Shown here: one piece after another, positions 53,940-64,000 of the stretch
Position numbering within the stretch: the first letter of the stretch is position 1
Layout: the number at the start of each line of letters is the position of its first letter
NCBI GenBank assembly: GCA_027488985.1
Contig: JAIYAR010000013.1
Span: 310,001-374,000 of the forward strand
DNA length: 64,000 nucleotides
Direction of reading: 5' to 3'
Source of the DNA: Comamonadaceae bacterium
Lineage (GTDB): Bacteria > Pseudomonadota > Gammaproteobacteria > Burkholderiales > Burkholderiaceae_C
Position numbers and translations under genes: made by a program
The notes under the pieces: generated by a model
What the model saw: only the letters and a program-made list of their open reading frames with translations
Databases searched by the model: none
What the model was told of the DNA's origin: nothing

Positions 53940-55016
53940 TCAGTTCCAGATATTGAAAGGGGTCTGCATCCAGATACCAATCACCAGCAGCCAGACCAAG
54001 GTCACAGGAATAAACACCTTCCAGCCCAAACGCATGATCTGGTCATACCGGAATCTCGGGAAGGTGGCTCGGATCCAAATGAAGAGACTAACCATAAAGA
54101 ATGTCTTGGCCCCTAACCAGATCCATCCAGGAATGAAATCCAATGCAGCAATTGGTGAATACCAGCCGCCCAAGAACATCACGACTGCCAAAATGGAAAT
54201 CAACCACATGTTGACGTACTCAGCTAGGTAGAACATGGCGAAGGACATGCCTGAATACTCGACCATGTGTCCAGCAACAATTTCTGCCTCGCCCTCAACC
54301 ACGTCAAAGGGATGGCGGTTGGTTTCGGCCAAACCGGAAATGAAATACACGACAAACACCGGCAACAACGGGAGCCAATTCCAGGACAGGAAGCTCAAAC
54401 CTTGATCGGCGAAATAGCCCTTGCCCTGCCCCAATACGATTTCAGTCATGTTCATGGAACCGGCAACCATCAACACAATCACCAAACAGAAACCCATTGC
54501 AATTTCGTAGCTCACCATTTGCGCTGATGCACGTAAAGCACCCAAAAAGGAGTACTTTGAATTGGACGCCCAACCGGCAATCACCACGCCATAGACCTCG
54601 AGTGAAGTAATGGCCATCAAGAAAAGCAATCCGGCATTGATGTTTGCCAAAGCTATATCGGGTCCAAACGGAACGACGGCCCAAGCAGCCAGCGCGGGCA
54701 TGATGGTCAGAATCGGCCCGATGAAAAACAGTCCTTTGCTCGCAGCCGTCGGCACCAGAATTTCTTTGGTCAAGAGCTTAAGCGCATCCGCAATAGGCTG
54801 CAAAAGACCGCCTGGGCCCACGCGATTCGGCCCGAGGCGCACCTGCATCCATCCCAAATATTTGCGTTCCCACAAAGTGAGGTAGGCAACGGCACCCATC
54901 AGGGGCAGGACCAAAACAACAATCTTGATGATCGTCCAGACTACCGGCCAGATGACAGCAGCCCAAACAGGTGCGGAAAACAAGCTCATTCCAAAGTTGT
55001 AGATTGCATCGGTCAT
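53940..55016 (-). CDS. nuoH: NADH-quinone oxidoreductase subunit H
   Basis: A 358-residue membrane subunit with about eight segments that forms part of the quinone chamber with NuoB and NuoD. Signatures: [25 protein letters not shown] and [21 protein letters not shown], with SGLAETNR and the charged loop conserved. Its ATG overlaps the nuoG stop by 4 bp. Confidence 0.97.
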   Translation of the reverse strand: MTDAIYNFGMSLFSAPVWAAVIWPVVWTIIKIVVLVLPLMGAVAYLTLWERKYLGWMQVRLGPNRVGPGGLLQPIADALKLLTKEILVPTAASKGLFFIGPILTIMPALAAWAVVPFGPDIALANINAGLLFLMAITSLEVYGVVIAGWASNSKYSFLGALRASAQMVSYEIAMGFCLVIVLMVAGSMNMTEIVLGQGKGYFADQGLSFLSWNWLPLLPVFVVYFISGLAETNRHPFDVVEGEAEIVAGHMVEYSGMSFAMFYLAEYVNMWLISILAVVMFLGGWYSPIAALDFIPGWIWLGAKTFFMVSLFIWIRATFPRFRYDQIMRLGWKVFIPVTLVWLLVIGIWMQTPFNIWN

Positions 55017-57136
55017 GCTGCCACCTCTTGTGCAGCGCGGGCATCAGCAGTCAGCTGCAATGATCCGGAGCGGCGCACCAAGCCGTCCAACTGATAAATA
55101 CTAGCAACAGCTGGTCGGACTTCTGCCGGAGTCAAATCTATAGTGCCATTGAAACCATTGCTGAGGCGATCCGCGGCTACCGCTTTGCTATCGATCCCGG
55201 ATGCGTTCATGGCCGACAAAACGTCTTGAGTTGATTCGAAACTCATTCCAGAGACATCGAGCAAGTTGGCCAAAACGCGCAACACCTTCCAAGCAGGACG
55301 AGTCTCACCCAAGGGCTTGACAACTGCATGGAAACTTTGAACGCGACCTTCGGCATTGGCAAAAGAGCCAGATGTTTCCGTGAATGGAGCGATGGGTAGC
55401 AAAACATCACTGAAGGCCATGTTTGCTTTGAAAGGGCTCAAGGTCACCACCATTTCAGCGTCCATCAGGCCTTGCTTTGCAGCTGCACCTGTCGCAGAAT
55501 CAAACTCAGGCTCAACATTCAGCAGAATCGCGGCTTTCAGTGCACCGGTCAGCATTTGACCTGCATTGAACCCCTCAGCCGACGGCAATGCACCCACAGC
55601 GTAAGCGCCCACTGTGTTTGCCGATTCGGTCAAGAAACCGACAGTTGAACCAGTTTGTGCGCCTATCCAGTTGGCAATCGCAGTCAAGCTGCTGGATTTG
55701 GCATGATGCGCAACTGCATTCCCCAGAAGAATGGCCTTGCGTTCTCCACTCAGCAGCGAAGCTGCTACAGCGCGTGCAGAGTCCGTAGCAGTTCCCGCTA
55801 CTGGTGCTTGTACTCCAGCTTGCTCGCCGACAGCTGTAGCAATATCAGCCAATGTTTGTGCCCACACCGCAGACTCAACCACTTGCATGGAGGCCAAGGG
55901 CAGCGCCCAATCTTGAGCAGTATCTGCCAACGCATGGACACGCGCGCCAGCCTTGCAAGCTTGGCGAATACGTTGCGCAAACAACGGATGATCCTTACGG
56001 AGATTTGAACCAACAACCAATACACGCTGCAAAGTACTCAGCGCTGCAATGGAAGTACCCAAATAGGGAACCCCATTCGGGGTTACAAATTCAGCATGCC
56101 GCAAACGGAAATCCACACTCCCTGAGCCGAAACCATTCAGAAGGCCTTTGGCTAGGAAAACTTCCTCGAGCGTGCTGTGGGGGCTCACCAAGGCTCCAAC
56201 GGAATTTGCACCGTGGTTCGCCTTTATTTGCTTCATGCCGTTAGCTACATACTCAAGTGCGGTTTGCCAATCAACTGTATTCCATACTCCAGCTTGCTTG
56301 ATCATGGGCGATGTCAAGCGATCATTGCCATTCAAGGCTTCATAAGAAAAGCGGTCACGATCAGCGATCCAGCATTCGTTTACCGCTTCGTTTTCCAGCG
56401 GGACCACACGCAAGACTTGATTGTTCTTTACTTGAACGATCAGATTGGCGCCGGTTGAGTCGTGGGGGCTGACTGATTTACGGCGGGACAGTTCCCAAGT
56501 ACGCGCGCTGTAGCGGAAAGGCTTGCTGGTCAATGCACCGACCGGGCAAATGTCGATCATGTTGCCGGACAGTTCAGAATCCACGCTGTTACCGATGAAT
56601 GTTTCGATCTCGGCATGTTCACCGCGGTGCGACATACCTAGCTCCATGACACCAGCCACCTCCTGACCAAAGCGCACGCAACGTGTGCAATGGATGCAGC
56701 GGCTCATTTCTTCCATAGAAATGAGTGGACCTACGTCTTTGTGGAACACGACACGTTTTTCCTCTTCATAACGAGAAGAAGATCCACCGTAACCTACTGC
56801 CAAATCCTGTAACTGGCACTCTCCGCCCTGGTCGCAGATCGGGCAGTCCAGAGGGTGATTGATCAAGAGGAACTCCATCACAGACTTCTGCGCCTTGATA
56901 GCTTTGTCGCTCTTTGTTCGGACGATCATGCCATTGGTGACTGGCGTCGCACACGCCGGCATCGGCTTGGGCATTTTTTCCACGTCCACCAGACACATAC
57001 GGCAGTTCGCCGCAATGCTCAACTTCTTGTGATAGCAAAAGTGGGGAATATAGGTGCCCGCCTTATCGGCAGCATGCATCACCATGCTGCCTTCAGCGAT
57101 TTCAACCTTTTTGCCGTCGAGTTCGATTTCAATCAT
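55013..57136 (-). CDS. nuoG: NADH-quinone oxidoreductase subunit G
   Basis: A 707-residue large iron-sulfur subunit. The N-terminal 2Fe-2S domain has [15 protein letters not shown] and MPACATPV; then [15 protein letters not shown] ([17 protein letters not shown]), a His-Cys3 4Fe-4S motif [14 protein letters not shown], and [12 protein letters not shown]. The molybdopterin-oxidoreductase-like domain (about 220 onward) is non-catalytic and looks shortened compared with some homologues. It starts 13 bp after nuoF. Confidence 0.96.
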   Translation of the reverse strand: MIEIELDGKKVEIAEGSMVMHAADKAGTYIPHFCYHKKLSIAANCRMCLVDVEKMPKPMPACATPVTNGMIVRTKSDKAIKAQKSVMEFLLINHPLDCPICDQGGECQLQDLAVGYGGSSSRYEEEKRVVFHKDVGPLISMEEMSRCIHCTRCVRFGQEVAGVMELGMSHRGEHAEIETFIGNSVDSELSGNMIDICPVGALTSKPFRYSARTWELSRRKSVSPHDSTGANLIVQVKNNQVLRVVPLENEAVNECWIADRDRFSYEALNGNDRLTSPMIKQAGVWNTVDWQTALEYVANGMKQIKANHGANSVGALVSPHSTLEEVFLAKGLLNGFGSGSVDFRLRHAEFVTPNGVPYLGTSIAALSTLQRVLVVGSNLRKDHPLFAQRIRQACKAGARVHALADTAQDWALPLASMQVVESAVWAQTLADIATAVGEQAGVQAPVAGTATDSARAVAASLLSGERKAILLGNAVAHHAKSSSLTAIANWIGAQTGSTVGFLTESANTVGAYAVGALPSAEGFNAGQMLTGALKAAILLNVEPEFDSATGAAAKQGLMDAEMVVTLSPFKANMAFSDVLLPIAPFTETSGSFANAEGRVQSFHAVVKPLGETRPAWKVLRVLANLLDVSGMSFESTQDVLSAMNASGIDSKAVAADRLSNGFNGTIDLTPAEVRPAVASIYQLDGLVRRSGSLQLTADARAAQEVAA

Positions 57137-57149
57137 CTTGTGGACTCGC

Positions 57150-58502
57150 TCAAACGTAAGCTGGGACCATACAGGTCTTGTGCTCTACGTGGTACTCAAA
57201 TTCATGACGGAAATGCTTGATCATGGCGCGCACAGGCATAGCCGCCGCATCGCCCAATGCACAAATCGTGCGGCCTTGAATGTTCTCTGCCACGTTGTCT
57301 AGCAGATCCATATCACTCGGACGACCTTGACCGCCTTCAATGCGGTCAACCATTCGAGATAGCCAACCTGTACCTTCTCTGCATGGTGTGCATTGTCCGC
57401 AAGACTCGTGCATGTAGAAGTAGCTCAAACGCTGAAGCGCTTTGACCATGCATCGCGTTTCGTCCATGACTATCACAGCACCAGACCCCAACATGGATCC
57501 GGCTTTCGCAATCGAGTCATAGTCCATTGTGCATTCCATCATGATGGAAGCTGGCAGTACAGGGGAGGATGATCCTCCAGGAATAACCGCCTTTAGCTTG
57601 CGGCCACCGCGTACACCACCGGCTAACTCCAACAATTTGGAGAAAGGGGTTCCCATCGGAATTTCGTAGTTTCCGGGGCGCTCCACATCACCACTCACCG
57701 AGTAGATCTTAGTACCGCCGTTATTCGGCTTTCCACACTCGAGGTAGGCCTGGCCACCATTCCTGATGATCCACGGAACTGCCGCAAATGTTTCGGTGTT
57801 GTTGATGGTCGTAGGCTTACCATACAAACCAAAACTTGCCGGGAACGGTGGTTTAAATCGTGGCTGGCCTTTTTTGCCTTCCAAGGACTCCAGTAGAGCC
57901 GTTTCTTCACCGCAGATGTAAGCACCGAATCCGTGCGCAGCATGCAACTGGAAGCTGAAGTTGCTTCCAAGAATGTTGTCACCCAAAAAGCCGGCTGCTC
58001 TTGCCTCCTCGAGTGCCGCTTCAAAGCGATCATAGGAAGCGAAAATCTCACCGTGGATATAGTTGTAGCCAACAGTGATACCCATCGCGTAAGCAGCAAT
58101 CGCCATTCCCTCAATCACGATATGCGGATTGAATTGCAGAATGTCGCGGTCCTTGCACGTCCCGGGTTCACCCTCATCTGAATTGCAAACCAAGTATTTT
58201 TGGCCCGGAAATTGGCGGGGCATGAAGCTCCACTTCAATCCGGTCGGGAAGCCTGCACCGCCGCGCCCACGAAGGCCGGATTCCTTAACAGTCGCAATGA
58301 CTTGATCTTGCGTCAGACCCTCACCGCCATCCTTGCCCAGAATCTTGCGAAGCGCCTGGTAGCCACCACGTGCCACGTAGTCTTGCAAACTCCAATTGGA
58401 GCCATTCAGGCCTGCATAGATCTGCGGGTTGATGTGGCGGTCATGGAAGCAGGTCTCTGTGCCCTTCGCACTGAATTTCGCCAAGATGGTATCTGCGCTC
58501 AT
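57150..58502 (-). CDS. nuoF: NADH-quinone oxidoreductase subunit F
   Basis: A 450-residue subunit that binds NADH and FMN and takes the two electrons from [22 protein letters not shown] is the nucleotide-binding glycine-rich stretch, [14 protein letters not shown] the FMN loop, and [13 protein letters not shown] plus a later cysteine in [10 protein letters not shown] hold cluster N3. ATG 58502 overlaps the nuoE stop by 4 bp. Confidence 0.97.
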   Translation of the reverse strand: MSADTILAKFSAKGTETCFHDRHINPQIYAGLNGSNWSLQDYVARGGYQALRKILGKDGGEGLTQDQVIATVKESGLRGRGGAGFPTGLKWSFMPRQFPGQKYLVCNSDEGEPGTCKDRDILQFNPHIVIEGMAIAAYAMGITVGYNYIHGEIFASYDRFEAALEEARAAGFLGDNILGSNFSFQLHAAHGFGAYICGEETALLESLEGKKGQPRFKPPFPASFGLYGKPTTINNTETFAAVPWIIRNGGQAYLECGKPNNGGTKIYSVSGDVERPGNYEIPMGTPFSKLLELAGGVRGGRKLKAVIPGGSSSPVLPASIMMECTMDYDSIAKAGSMLGSGAVIVMDETRCMVKALQRLSYFYMHESCGQCTPCREGTGWLSRMVDRIEGGQGRPSDMDLLDNVAENIQGRTICALGDAAAMPVRAMIKHFRHEFEYHVEHKTCMVPAYV

Positions 58503-58990
58503 GCTTGTCCTTCCGAGGCACGCAACTCGTCGACCAACTGATCCAGCTTGTCATTCGACATAAAGCTGCACATGGCGCGATCGTTCACCAACATTACTGG
58601 GGAATCCGCACAAGCGCCCAAACATTCACTTTGTTGCAAAGTAAACAAGCCATCGGACGTCGTCTCTCCCATGTGAATACCTAATTTGGATTCCAGATGG
58701 TGCAGTGCTTTTTGCCCGTCACGCAATTGACAAGGCAGGTTGGTACAAACGTTCAGTTTGAATTTGCCAACGGGGCGCTGGTTATACATGTTGTAGAACG
58801 TGGTCACTTCATGCACAGCCATGGGCGCCATGCCCAAGTGCTCGGCGATCACTTTCTCACTGTCCGTACTGACAAAGCCCAGCTCTTGCTGAACTATGGC
58901 CAAACACGCCATCACCGCAGATTGCTTTTGATCTGTAGGGTATTTAGCGACTTCGCGATCGAAGCGCGATTTGGTTGCAGCGGAGATCAT
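58499..58990 (-). CDS. nuoE: NADH-quinone oxidoreductase subunit E
   Basis: A 163-residue thioredoxin-like subunit with a 2Fe-2S cluster (N1a). Cysteines are in [12 protein letters not shown] and [13 protein letters not shown], the standard C-x4-C and C-x3-C pattern. Its ATG overlaps the nuoD stop (ATGA), and its own stop overlaps nuoF. Confidence 0.97.
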   Translation of the reverse strand: MISAATKSRFDREVAKYPTDQKQSAVMACLAIVQQELGFVSTDSEKVIAEHLGMAPMAVHEVTTFYNMYNQRPVGKFKLNVCTNLPCQLRDGQKALHHLESKLGIHMGETTSDGLFTLQQSECLGACADSPVMLVNDRAMCSFMSNDKLDQLVDELRASEGQA

Positions 58991-60240
58991 CGATCAATCT
59001 CTCCAAAAACAATATCCATGGTTCCGATAATGGAAACGGCGTCAGCAATCATGTGCCCTTTTGCCATCTCATTCAAACTGGCGAGGTGCACAAAACCCGG
59101 AGGACGGATCTTCAAGCGATAGGGCTTGTTGGCCCCATCACTCACAATGTAGATGCCAAACTCACCCTTGGGGTGCTCAACAGCAGCATAGGCCTCGCCT
59201 TCCGGAACGCGGAAGCCTTCTGTAAACAGCTTGAAATGGTGAATCAGCTCTTCCATGCTGGTCTTCATTGCTTCGCGCGATGGAGGGGCCACTTTGTGAT
59301 TGTCAGTAATCACCGGACCGGGATTTGCTTTCAACCAATCCACGCACTGCTTGATGATGCGATTGGATTGCTTCATCTCTTCCATGCGGACAAGGTAACG
59401 GTCGTATACGTCGCCCGTTTTGCCCACCGGGATATCAAACTCGACTTTATCGTACGCATCGTACGGCTGCTTCTTGCGAAGATCCCAAGCGATACCCGAG
59501 CCGCGCAACATAGGGCCCGTAAAGCCCAGATTCAAAGCACGCTCAGGCGACACAATGCCAATGTTCACCGTCCGCTGCTTCCAGATCCGGTTCTCGGTCA
59601 GAAGTGTGTGGTATTCCTCAAGGCACGCGGGGAAGCGCTGAGCGAAATCGTCGATAAAGTCCAGCAACGAGCCTTTGCGGTTGCTATTCAACTCTTCAAC
59701 GCCTTTGGTGTTCCGAACCTTGCTGGCCTTAAATTGCGGCATGGTGTCGGGCAAGTCGCGATACACGCCACCCGGGCGGAAGTAAGCCGCATGCATGCGG
59801 GCACCACTGGCGGCCTCATACATATCAAACAGGTCTTCACGCTCACGGAAGGTGTAGATGAGGATGGTAGAGCTGCCGCAATCGTTTCCGTGAGAACCCA
59901 ACCACATTAGGTGGTTGAGCAAACGGGTGATTTCAGAGTACATAACGCGGATGTACTGCGCACGAATAGGCACTTCGATGCCCAGCAATTTTTCAATGGC
60001 TAGGCAATAGGCGTGCTCGTTGCACATCATAGATACGTAATCCAACCGATCCATGTAGGGAAGCGATTGAATGTACGTCTTGCTCTCCGCCAACTTTTCA
60101 GTGGCGCGGTGCAAAAGGCCGATATGCGGATCTGCGCGCTGGATGACCTCGCCATCCAACTCAAGCACCAAGCGCAAAACCCCATGCGCCGCAGGGTGCT
60201 GCGGGCCGAAGTTCAATGTGTAGTTCTTAATTTCAGCCAT
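58987..60240 (-). CDS. nuoD: NADH-quinone oxidoreductase subunit D
   Basis: A 417-residue hydrogenase-like subunit next to the quinone site. The N-terminal [20 protein letters not shown] is the family hallmark, with [17 protein letters not shown] and [11 protein letters not shown] also conserved. It starts 11 bp after nuoC and overlaps nuoE. Confidence 0.97.
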   Translation of the reverse strand: MAEIKNYTLNFGPQHPAAHGVLRLVLELDGEVIQRADPHIGLLHRATEKLAESKTYIQSLPYMDRLDYVSMMCNEHAYCLAIEKLLGIEVPIRAQYIRVMYSEITRLLNHLMWLGSHGNDCGSSTILIYTFREREDLFDMYEAASGARMHAAYFRPGGVYRDLPDTMPQFKASKVRNTKGVEELNSNRKGSLLDFIDDFAQRFPACLEEYHTLLTENRIWKQRTVNIGIVSPERALNLGFTGPMLRGSGIAWDLRKKQPYDAYDKVEFDIPVGKTGDVYDRYLVRMEEMKQSNRIIKQCVDWLKANPGPVITDNHKVAPPSREAMKTSMEELIHHFKLFTEGFRVPEGEAYAAVEHPKGEFGIYIVSDGANKPYRLKIRPPGFVHLASLNEMAKGHMIADAVSIIGTMDIVFGEIDR

Positions 60241-60251
60241 GCGTCAACTGC

Positions 60252-60860
60252 TTACTGCAGGCCTCCGTATTTGTCTTCACGAATGATGCGAGGTGTGATC
60301 TCGCGCGCTTCAATCGTTACCGGCTGATAGACCACACGCGCTTGCTCTGCGTCGTATCGCATTTCCACGTGCCCGGTCATAGGGAAGTCTTTGCGGAAGG
60401 GGTGTCCGATAAAACCGTAATCCGTCAGAATTCGGCGCAAATCGTCGTGCCCGTCAAAAATGATGCCGAACAGATCAAACGCTTCGCGCTCAAACCAATT
60501 GGCCGAGTTCCAGATGTCATTGATTGACGCCACTCCCGGCATATCATCATCGGGCGCCATGACTTTAAGGCGCAGCCGTTGATTCAGGCTAATCGACAAC
60601 AAATGACTCACGACAGCATAGCGAGGACCATCATTGGCCCCCTCCTTGTATTCGGAGTAATCAACGCCACACAGGTCGATCAATTGCTCAAACTGGCATC
60701 CCGACGCGGTCCGCAGAATTTCGGCAGCGGCGTGGTAGTGTTCAACAGAAACAAGAACAGTAATTTCGCCCAGAGCAATATCGATGTGCTTCACTTTGTC
60801 GCCCAATGCAGCCTCGACAGCTGCTTTTGTGACTTCGGGATGAATTGCAAAAGTAGTCAT
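60252..60860 (-). CDS. nuoC: NADH-quinone oxidoreductase subunit C
   Basis: A 202-residue 30-kDa subunit with the family signature [20 protein letters not shown] and [20 protein letters not shown]. NuoC and NuoD are separate genes, not the fused NuoCD of enterobacteria. It starts 8 bp after nuoB. Confidence 0.96.
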   Translation of the reverse strand: MTTFAIHPEVTKAAVEAALGDKVKHIDIALGEITVLVSVEHYHAAAEILRTASGCQFEQLIDLCGVDYSEYKEGANDGPRYAVVSHLLSISLNQRLRLKVMAPDDDMPGVASINDIWNSANWFEREAFDLFGIIFDGHDDLRRILTDYGFIGHPFRKDFPMTGHVEMRYDAEQARVVYQPVTIEAREITPRIIREDKYGGLQ

Positions 60861-60868
60861 AGGCCGCC

Positions 60869-61348
60869 TTACGCCCGGGCAATCGTCTGGGTACGACGAA
60901 TTTTCTGCTGCAGCTGCAAGATGCCGTAAAGCAACGCTTCTGCGGTAGGGGGGCAGCCAGGTACGTACACATCAACAGGAACAATGCGATCGCATCCGCG
61001 GACTACTGAGTAGCTGTAATGGTAGTAGCCACCACCGTTGGCACACGAACCCATGCTGAGAACCCAACGGGGTTCAGACATCTGGTCGTAGACTTTGCGG
61101 AGGGCAGGTGCCATCTTGTTGCAAAGCGTACCCGCGACAATCATCAAATCCGACTGGCGAGGGCTTGCGCGAAACACCTCAGAGCCGAAACGGCTGATGT
61201 CATAGCGAGCGGCCGCAGCATGCATCATCTCCACCGCACAGCAGGCCAACCCGAATGTCATGGGCCAAATGGAACCGGTCTTTGCCCAATTCACAACCGA
61301 GTCGTAACTCGTCGTGACGAAGCCTTCGTTCAAAACGCCTTCAATCAT
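60869..61348 (-). CDS. nuoB: NADH-quinone oxidoreductase subunit B
   Basis: A 159-residue subunit carrying cluster N2, the last one before quinone. The tandem cysteines are in [15 protein letters not shown], with further ligands in MGSCANGGG and [15 protein letters not shown] 61348 lies 4 bp after nuoA. Confidence 0.97.
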   Translation of the reverse strand: MIEGVLNEGFVTTSYDSVVNWAKTGSIWPMTFGLACCAVEMMHAAAARYDISRFGSEVFRASPRQSDLMIVAGTLCNKMAPALRKVYDQMSEPRWVLSMGSCANGGGYYHYSYSVVRGCDRIVPVDVYVPGCPPTAEALLYGILQLQQKIRRTQTIARA

Positions 61349-61352
61349 TGCG

Positions 61353-61712
61353 TTACTCCCAGTCCAGAGCGCCTTTTTTCCACATGTAGACGAATCCGAT
61401 GGTCAAGATGACCACAAACTCGACACCGATCAGGAACCCGAATAGACCAAGTTCCTTGAGAGATACCGCCCATGGAAACAGAAACGCTGTTTCCAAGTCA
61501 AACAAGATAAAGAGAATGGCGACGAGGTAATACCGAACGTCGAATTTCATGCGGGCATCTTCAAAAGCCTCGAAGCCGCATTCGTAAGGGGAGTTTTTTG
61601 CCGCATCGGGCTTGTTCGGCCCGAGTATGTAGCCGAGTACCTGTGGCACTACGCCAATGCCGATACCGACCAAGATGAACAGCAGAACGGGGAGATATTG
61701 ATCGAGGTTCAT
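61353..61712 (-). CDS. nuoA: NADH-quinone oxidoreductase subunit A
   Basis: A 119-residue membrane subunit with three segments. [20 protein letters not shown] carries the loop with the conserved Cys that changes accessibility in complex I, followed by [20 protein letters not shown]. First gene of the nuo operon. ATG 61712 is 63 bp downstream of tRNA-Leu, separated by a TGCGGG-GCGAAA-CCCGCA hairpin (61743-61760) that may mark RNA processing. Confidence 0.95.
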   Translation of the reverse strand: MNLDQYLPVLLFILVGIGIGVVPQVLGYILGPNKPDAAKNSPYECGFEAFEDARMKFDVRYYLVAILFILFDLETAFLFPWAVSLKELGLFGFLIGVEFVVILTIGFVYMWKKGALDWE

Positions 61713-61775
61713 CTTGAAATTCTGATCACCGTGAATGCCTGTTGCGGGGCGAAACCCGCACAAGCTGATTTTTTC

Positions 61776-61860
61776 TGGTGCCGTCGGCGAGACTCGAACT
61801 CGCACAGCTTTCGCCACTACCCCCTCAAGATAGCGTGTCTACCAATTTCACCACGACGGC
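61776..61860 (-). tRNA. tRNA-Leu (anticodon GAG)
   Basis: An 85-nt type II tRNA on the minus strand. The acceptor stem GCCGTCG pairs with CGACGGC, followed by A and an encoded CCA (61776-61778). The anticodon loop CTTGAGG gives GAG for CTC/CTT leucine codons; the D-loop AATTGGTAGA, a long variable arm and GTTCGAGTC T-loop are present. It lies between secG and nuoA, in the same direction. Confidence 0.95.
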
Positions 61861-61977
61861 GGCTCTCAGCTGATGAATTTGCTTGAGGAGCCTTTCGGCA
61901 TTTGCTTATTCACCAGCCCTAGAGTTTACCCTGAATTTCCCCTCTTCACAGCGGGGGAAAGGGTTAAAAGCAGCGGT

Positions 61978-62337
61978 TTATTTCGCGGGGATCTGAGCCG
62001 CACCCGAAGCGGGACCGGCAGGTGCAGTTTCCAACGCTGGGGCTACAGCAGGCGCAACGACCGCAGCACCTTCCAGCACGGAACCGGAACTGGCTGGACG
62101 CAAGTTGCCGAAGTAGGCCAGTGCAAGAGTGGAAACGAAAAACACGGTTGCCAGTACAGCTGTTGTCCGGGACAAAAAGTTAGCACTACCGCTGGCGCCA
62201 AACAAGCTGCCGGAACCGCCACTGCCGAAGGCTGCCCCCATGTCAGCGCCTTTGCCATGTTGAACCAAGATCAAGCCGATCATGACGATGGCTGACAAAA
62301 TTTGTACGGTCAAAATGATGGTGATAACGATATTCAT
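61978..62337 (-). CDS. secG: Protein translocase subunit SecG
   Basis: A 119-residue inner-membrane subunit of the SecYEG channel with two segments (IVITIILTVQILSAIVMIGLI and LATVFFVSTLALAYFG). The linking loop HGKGADMGAAFGSGGSGSLF matches the family. The C-terminal 40 residues are an Ala/Pro/Val-rich tail as in many betaproteobacteria. ATG 62337, 24 bp after tpiA. The 117-bp gap to tRNA-Leu holds no gene. Confidence 0.95.
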   Translation of the reverse strand: MNIVITIILTVQILSAIVMIGLILVQHGKGADMGAAFGSGGSGSLFGASGSANFLSRTTAVLATVFFVSTLALAYFGNLRPASSGSVLEGAAVVAPAVAPALETAPAGPASGAAQIPAK

Positions 62338-62361
62338 AACTGCTCCTAAATTCAATTTCAA

Positions 62362-63114
62362 TCAGACCGCCGAAGCGGCAGAGATGATGGTCAAAAAGTC
62401 TGTCGCCTTGAGTGAAGCACCGCCCACCAAGCCGCCATCAATATCTTTCTGCGCGAGTAGTTGCTGTGCGTTGGCTGCATTCATGCTGCCACCGTACAGG
62501 ATGTGAACGCGGTCTGCATGAGGCGTAGCTGCTGCCAGCTGCCCACGCAACACAGCATGCACTTCCTGCGCTTGCTCAGGTGTGGCCGTCTTGCCAGTGC
62601 CAATGGCCCATACAGGCTCGTAGGCAACCACGATCTCACTAATGCAATGCCCATTCGCGTGGATAACTGCAGCCAATTGACGCTTCACCACCTCCACGGT
62701 CTTGCCAGCTTCACGCTCTTCCAAGGTTTCGCCCACGCACACAATGGGCGTTACGCCATTTGCCAAAGCCTTTTGCGCCTTGGTGGCTACGATGGTGTCG
62801 GTCTCGCCGTGGTACTGGCGCCGCTCAGAGTGGCCGACGATGGCATAGTGCACACCGAGGTCGCGCAACATGGCAGCCGATGTCTCGCCGGTATAGGCAC
62901 CTGCATCAAACGCTGATACGTCTTGCGCCCCCACGGCGAGCGCACCCACCGGTTTATTCACTGAGATGACTTGGTGCAAATACGCTGCCGGCACACATAC
63001 CGCAACCAAACAAGAGGCGGCAGGCAATCCGGCGTGCAGTTGCTCCAACAGAGTTGCGTTAGCAGCCAAACTACCGTTCATCTTCCAGTTGCCGGCAATC
63101 AATTTCTTTTTCAT
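62362..63114 (-). CDS. tpiA: Triosephosphate isomerase
   Basis: A 250-residue TIM-barrel enzyme interconverting dihydroxyacetone phosphate and glyceraldehyde-3-phosphate. Signatures: KLIAGNWKMNG at the N-terminus with catalytic Lys, HSERRQY with catalytic His, VVAYEPVWAIGTGKTATPEQ with catalytic Glu and the flexible loop, and ILYGGSMNAANA. ATG 63114 overlaps the qor stop (ATGA). Confidence 0.97.
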   Translation of the reverse strand: MKKKLIAGNWKMNGSLAANATLLEQLHAGLPAASCLVAVCVPAAYLHQVISVNKPVGALAVGAQDVSAFDAGAYTGETSAAMLRDLGVHYAIVGHSERRQYHGETDTIVATKAQKALANGVTPIVCVGETLEEREAGKTVEVVKRQLAAVIHANGHCISEIVVAYEPVWAIGTGKTATPEQAQEVHAVLRGQLAAATPHADRVHILYGGSMNAANAQQLLAQKDIDGGLVGGASLKATDFLTIISAASAV

Positions 63115-64000
63115 GCGGGTTCCCAATTCAAAACAAGCTTTCCGATATGCGCATTGCTTTCCATCACTGCATGCGCTTGTGCTGCAGCCTCTGAAGGCTG
63201 TGCGGCACCTACAGCAAACACCTGATGCACGACCGGGCGCACGTTTTTGCCCACCAAGAGCGGCCAGACATGTTCGCGCAATGCGCTGGCGATCGCCGCC
63301 TTGAAGGCCACAGGCCGTGCACGCAAAGTGGAACCCGTGACAGTCAACCGCTTACGCAGTATCAAACCGGCATTGACTTCGGACTGCACACCGCCTTGCA
63401 CGGCAATGATGACCAATCGACCATCTTCCGCGAGGCACTGGACTTCTTTGGCCACGTAGGGCCCTGCCACCATGTCGAGGATGACATCGACACCACTTCC
63501 ACCCGTGATTCGCAACGCTTCCGCCTCAAAATCCTGGGTGCGATAGTTGATCGCAAAGTCGGCACCCAATTTCAGGCACGCCGCGCACTTCTGATCCGAT
63601 CCGGCTGTTGCAATGACGGTAGCGCCCAGCGCCTTGGCCAGCTGAATCGCCGTGACCCCGATACCACTGGTACCACCCTGCACCAGCAAGACCTCACCGG
63701 ATTGCAAGCGGCCACGCTCGAACACGTTGCTCCACACCGTGAAGTAGGTTTCCGGCAGACCCGCAGCTTCCACGTCAGACCAGCCCTCAGGCACTGGAAG
63801 GCACTGGGCTACAGGAGCTACACACAACTCTGCGTAACCCCCGCCCGCTACCAGCGCGCACACACGATCTCCGGGACGGAGACCGGCTCGCGCCAAGGCC
63901 TCAGCATCACCTTCGACGATCGTACCCGCCACTTCCAGACCCGGAATGTCGGATGCACCTGCAGGCGGCGGGTACTTGCCCATGCGCTGCAACACATCCG
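63111..64000 (-). CDS. NAD(P)H-quinone oxidoreductase, PIG3/Qor type, N-terminally truncated by the window
   Basis: About 296 residues are visible of a medium-chain zinc-free oxidoreductase; the gene runs off the right end and lacks roughly 40-50 N-terminal residues. The visible part starts in the GASDIPGLEVAGTIVEGD segment of the GroES-like fold. GETYFTVWSNVFERG and the Rossmann sequence LLVQGGTSGIGVTAIQLAKALGATVIAT mark the PIG3/quinone oxidoreductase branch. The reaction is NADPH-dependent reduction of a quinone. It is the first visible gene of the run qor-tpiA-secG-tRNA-nuo. Confidence 0.9.
   Translation of the reverse strand, partial: DVLQRMGKYPPPAGASDIPGLEVAGTIVEGDAEALARAGLRPGDRVCALVAGGGYAELCVAPVAQCLPVPEGWSDVEAAGLPETYFTVWSNVFERGRLQSGEVLLVQGGTSGIGVTAIQLAKALGATVIATAGSDQKCAACLKLGADFAINYRTQDFEAEALRITGGSGVDVILDMVAGPYVAKEVQCLAEDGRLVIIAVQGGVQSEVNAGLILRKRLTVTGSTLRARPVAFKAAIASALREHVWPLLVGKNVRPVVHQVFAVGAAQPSEAAAQAHAVMESNAHIGKLVLNWEPA

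Noticed and set aside
61861-61977. Hairpin TTTCCCC...GGGGAAA between secG and tRNA-Leu as a terminator
   Set aside because: No T run follows on the minus strand; it could equally be an RNA-processing feature, so no terminator is called.

Overview
This window is a stretch of bacterial chromosome from a betaproteobacterium. It is most likely Burkholderiales, family Comamonadaceae, close to Rhodoferax. Supporting signs are a Bug-type tricarboxylate-binding protein, a DUF2917/LysR divergent pair, an endonuclease-type MutL, and the order qor-tpiA-secG-tRNA-Leu-nuoA..N-DUF2818-NUDIX-DUF1178. I see no insertion sequence, prophage, CRISPR array or rRNA. Genus assignment is inference from gene content.

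Layout. 1-8.4 kb: 3' end of ftsB, a NadR-like P-loop protein, hslO, a gamma-carbonic anhydrase, a DUF455 ferritin-like protein, an EAL/HDOD signalling protein, xerD, a Bug solute-binding protein, an AEC transporter and an M14-type peptidase. 8.4-24.8 kb: two tiny overlapping ORFs, an MBL-fold hydrolase, a nicotinamidase-like hydrolase, queG, tsaE-amiC (cell wall and tRNA t6A), dedA, a sterol-desaturase-like enzyme, mutL with an AlkD-like gene, trhP, a DMT exporter, glpQ, a MATE pump, miaA and a LolD-like ATPase. Four tRNA-modification genes (queG, tsaE, trhP, miaA) lie in this part. 24.9-41.8 kb: a small binding protein, thiBPQ under a TPP riboswitch, a large FtsX-type permease, a TRAP transporter with gluconokinase and a LacI-family regulator sharing two palindromic operators, a LysR regulator, an SH3/M48/lipocalin-like run and an alpha/beta hydrolase. 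41.9-46 kb: a lipid-type ABC exporter, two small coiled proteins with a common C-terminal motif, and glutamate dehydrogenase. 46-64 kb: a co-directional minus-strand block carrying all of NADH dehydrogenase I (nuoA-N), tRNA-Leu(GAG), secG, tpiA and the start-truncated qor.

The most unusual feature is a family of about 57-bp interspersed repeats, with at least eight copies here. Six lie inside genes (amiC, mutL twice, miaA, an FtsX-type permease, an ABC exporter). One supplies the last codons and stop of trhP, and one is intergenic. Copies in the same orientation relative to the host gene are read in the same frame with identical internal spacing, so the element behaves as an in-frame, peptide-coding insertion. 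Other points of interest are a pair of overlapping micro-ORFs with opposite charge, the shared-tail protein pair before gdhA, and structured leaders before the MATE pump and gdhA.
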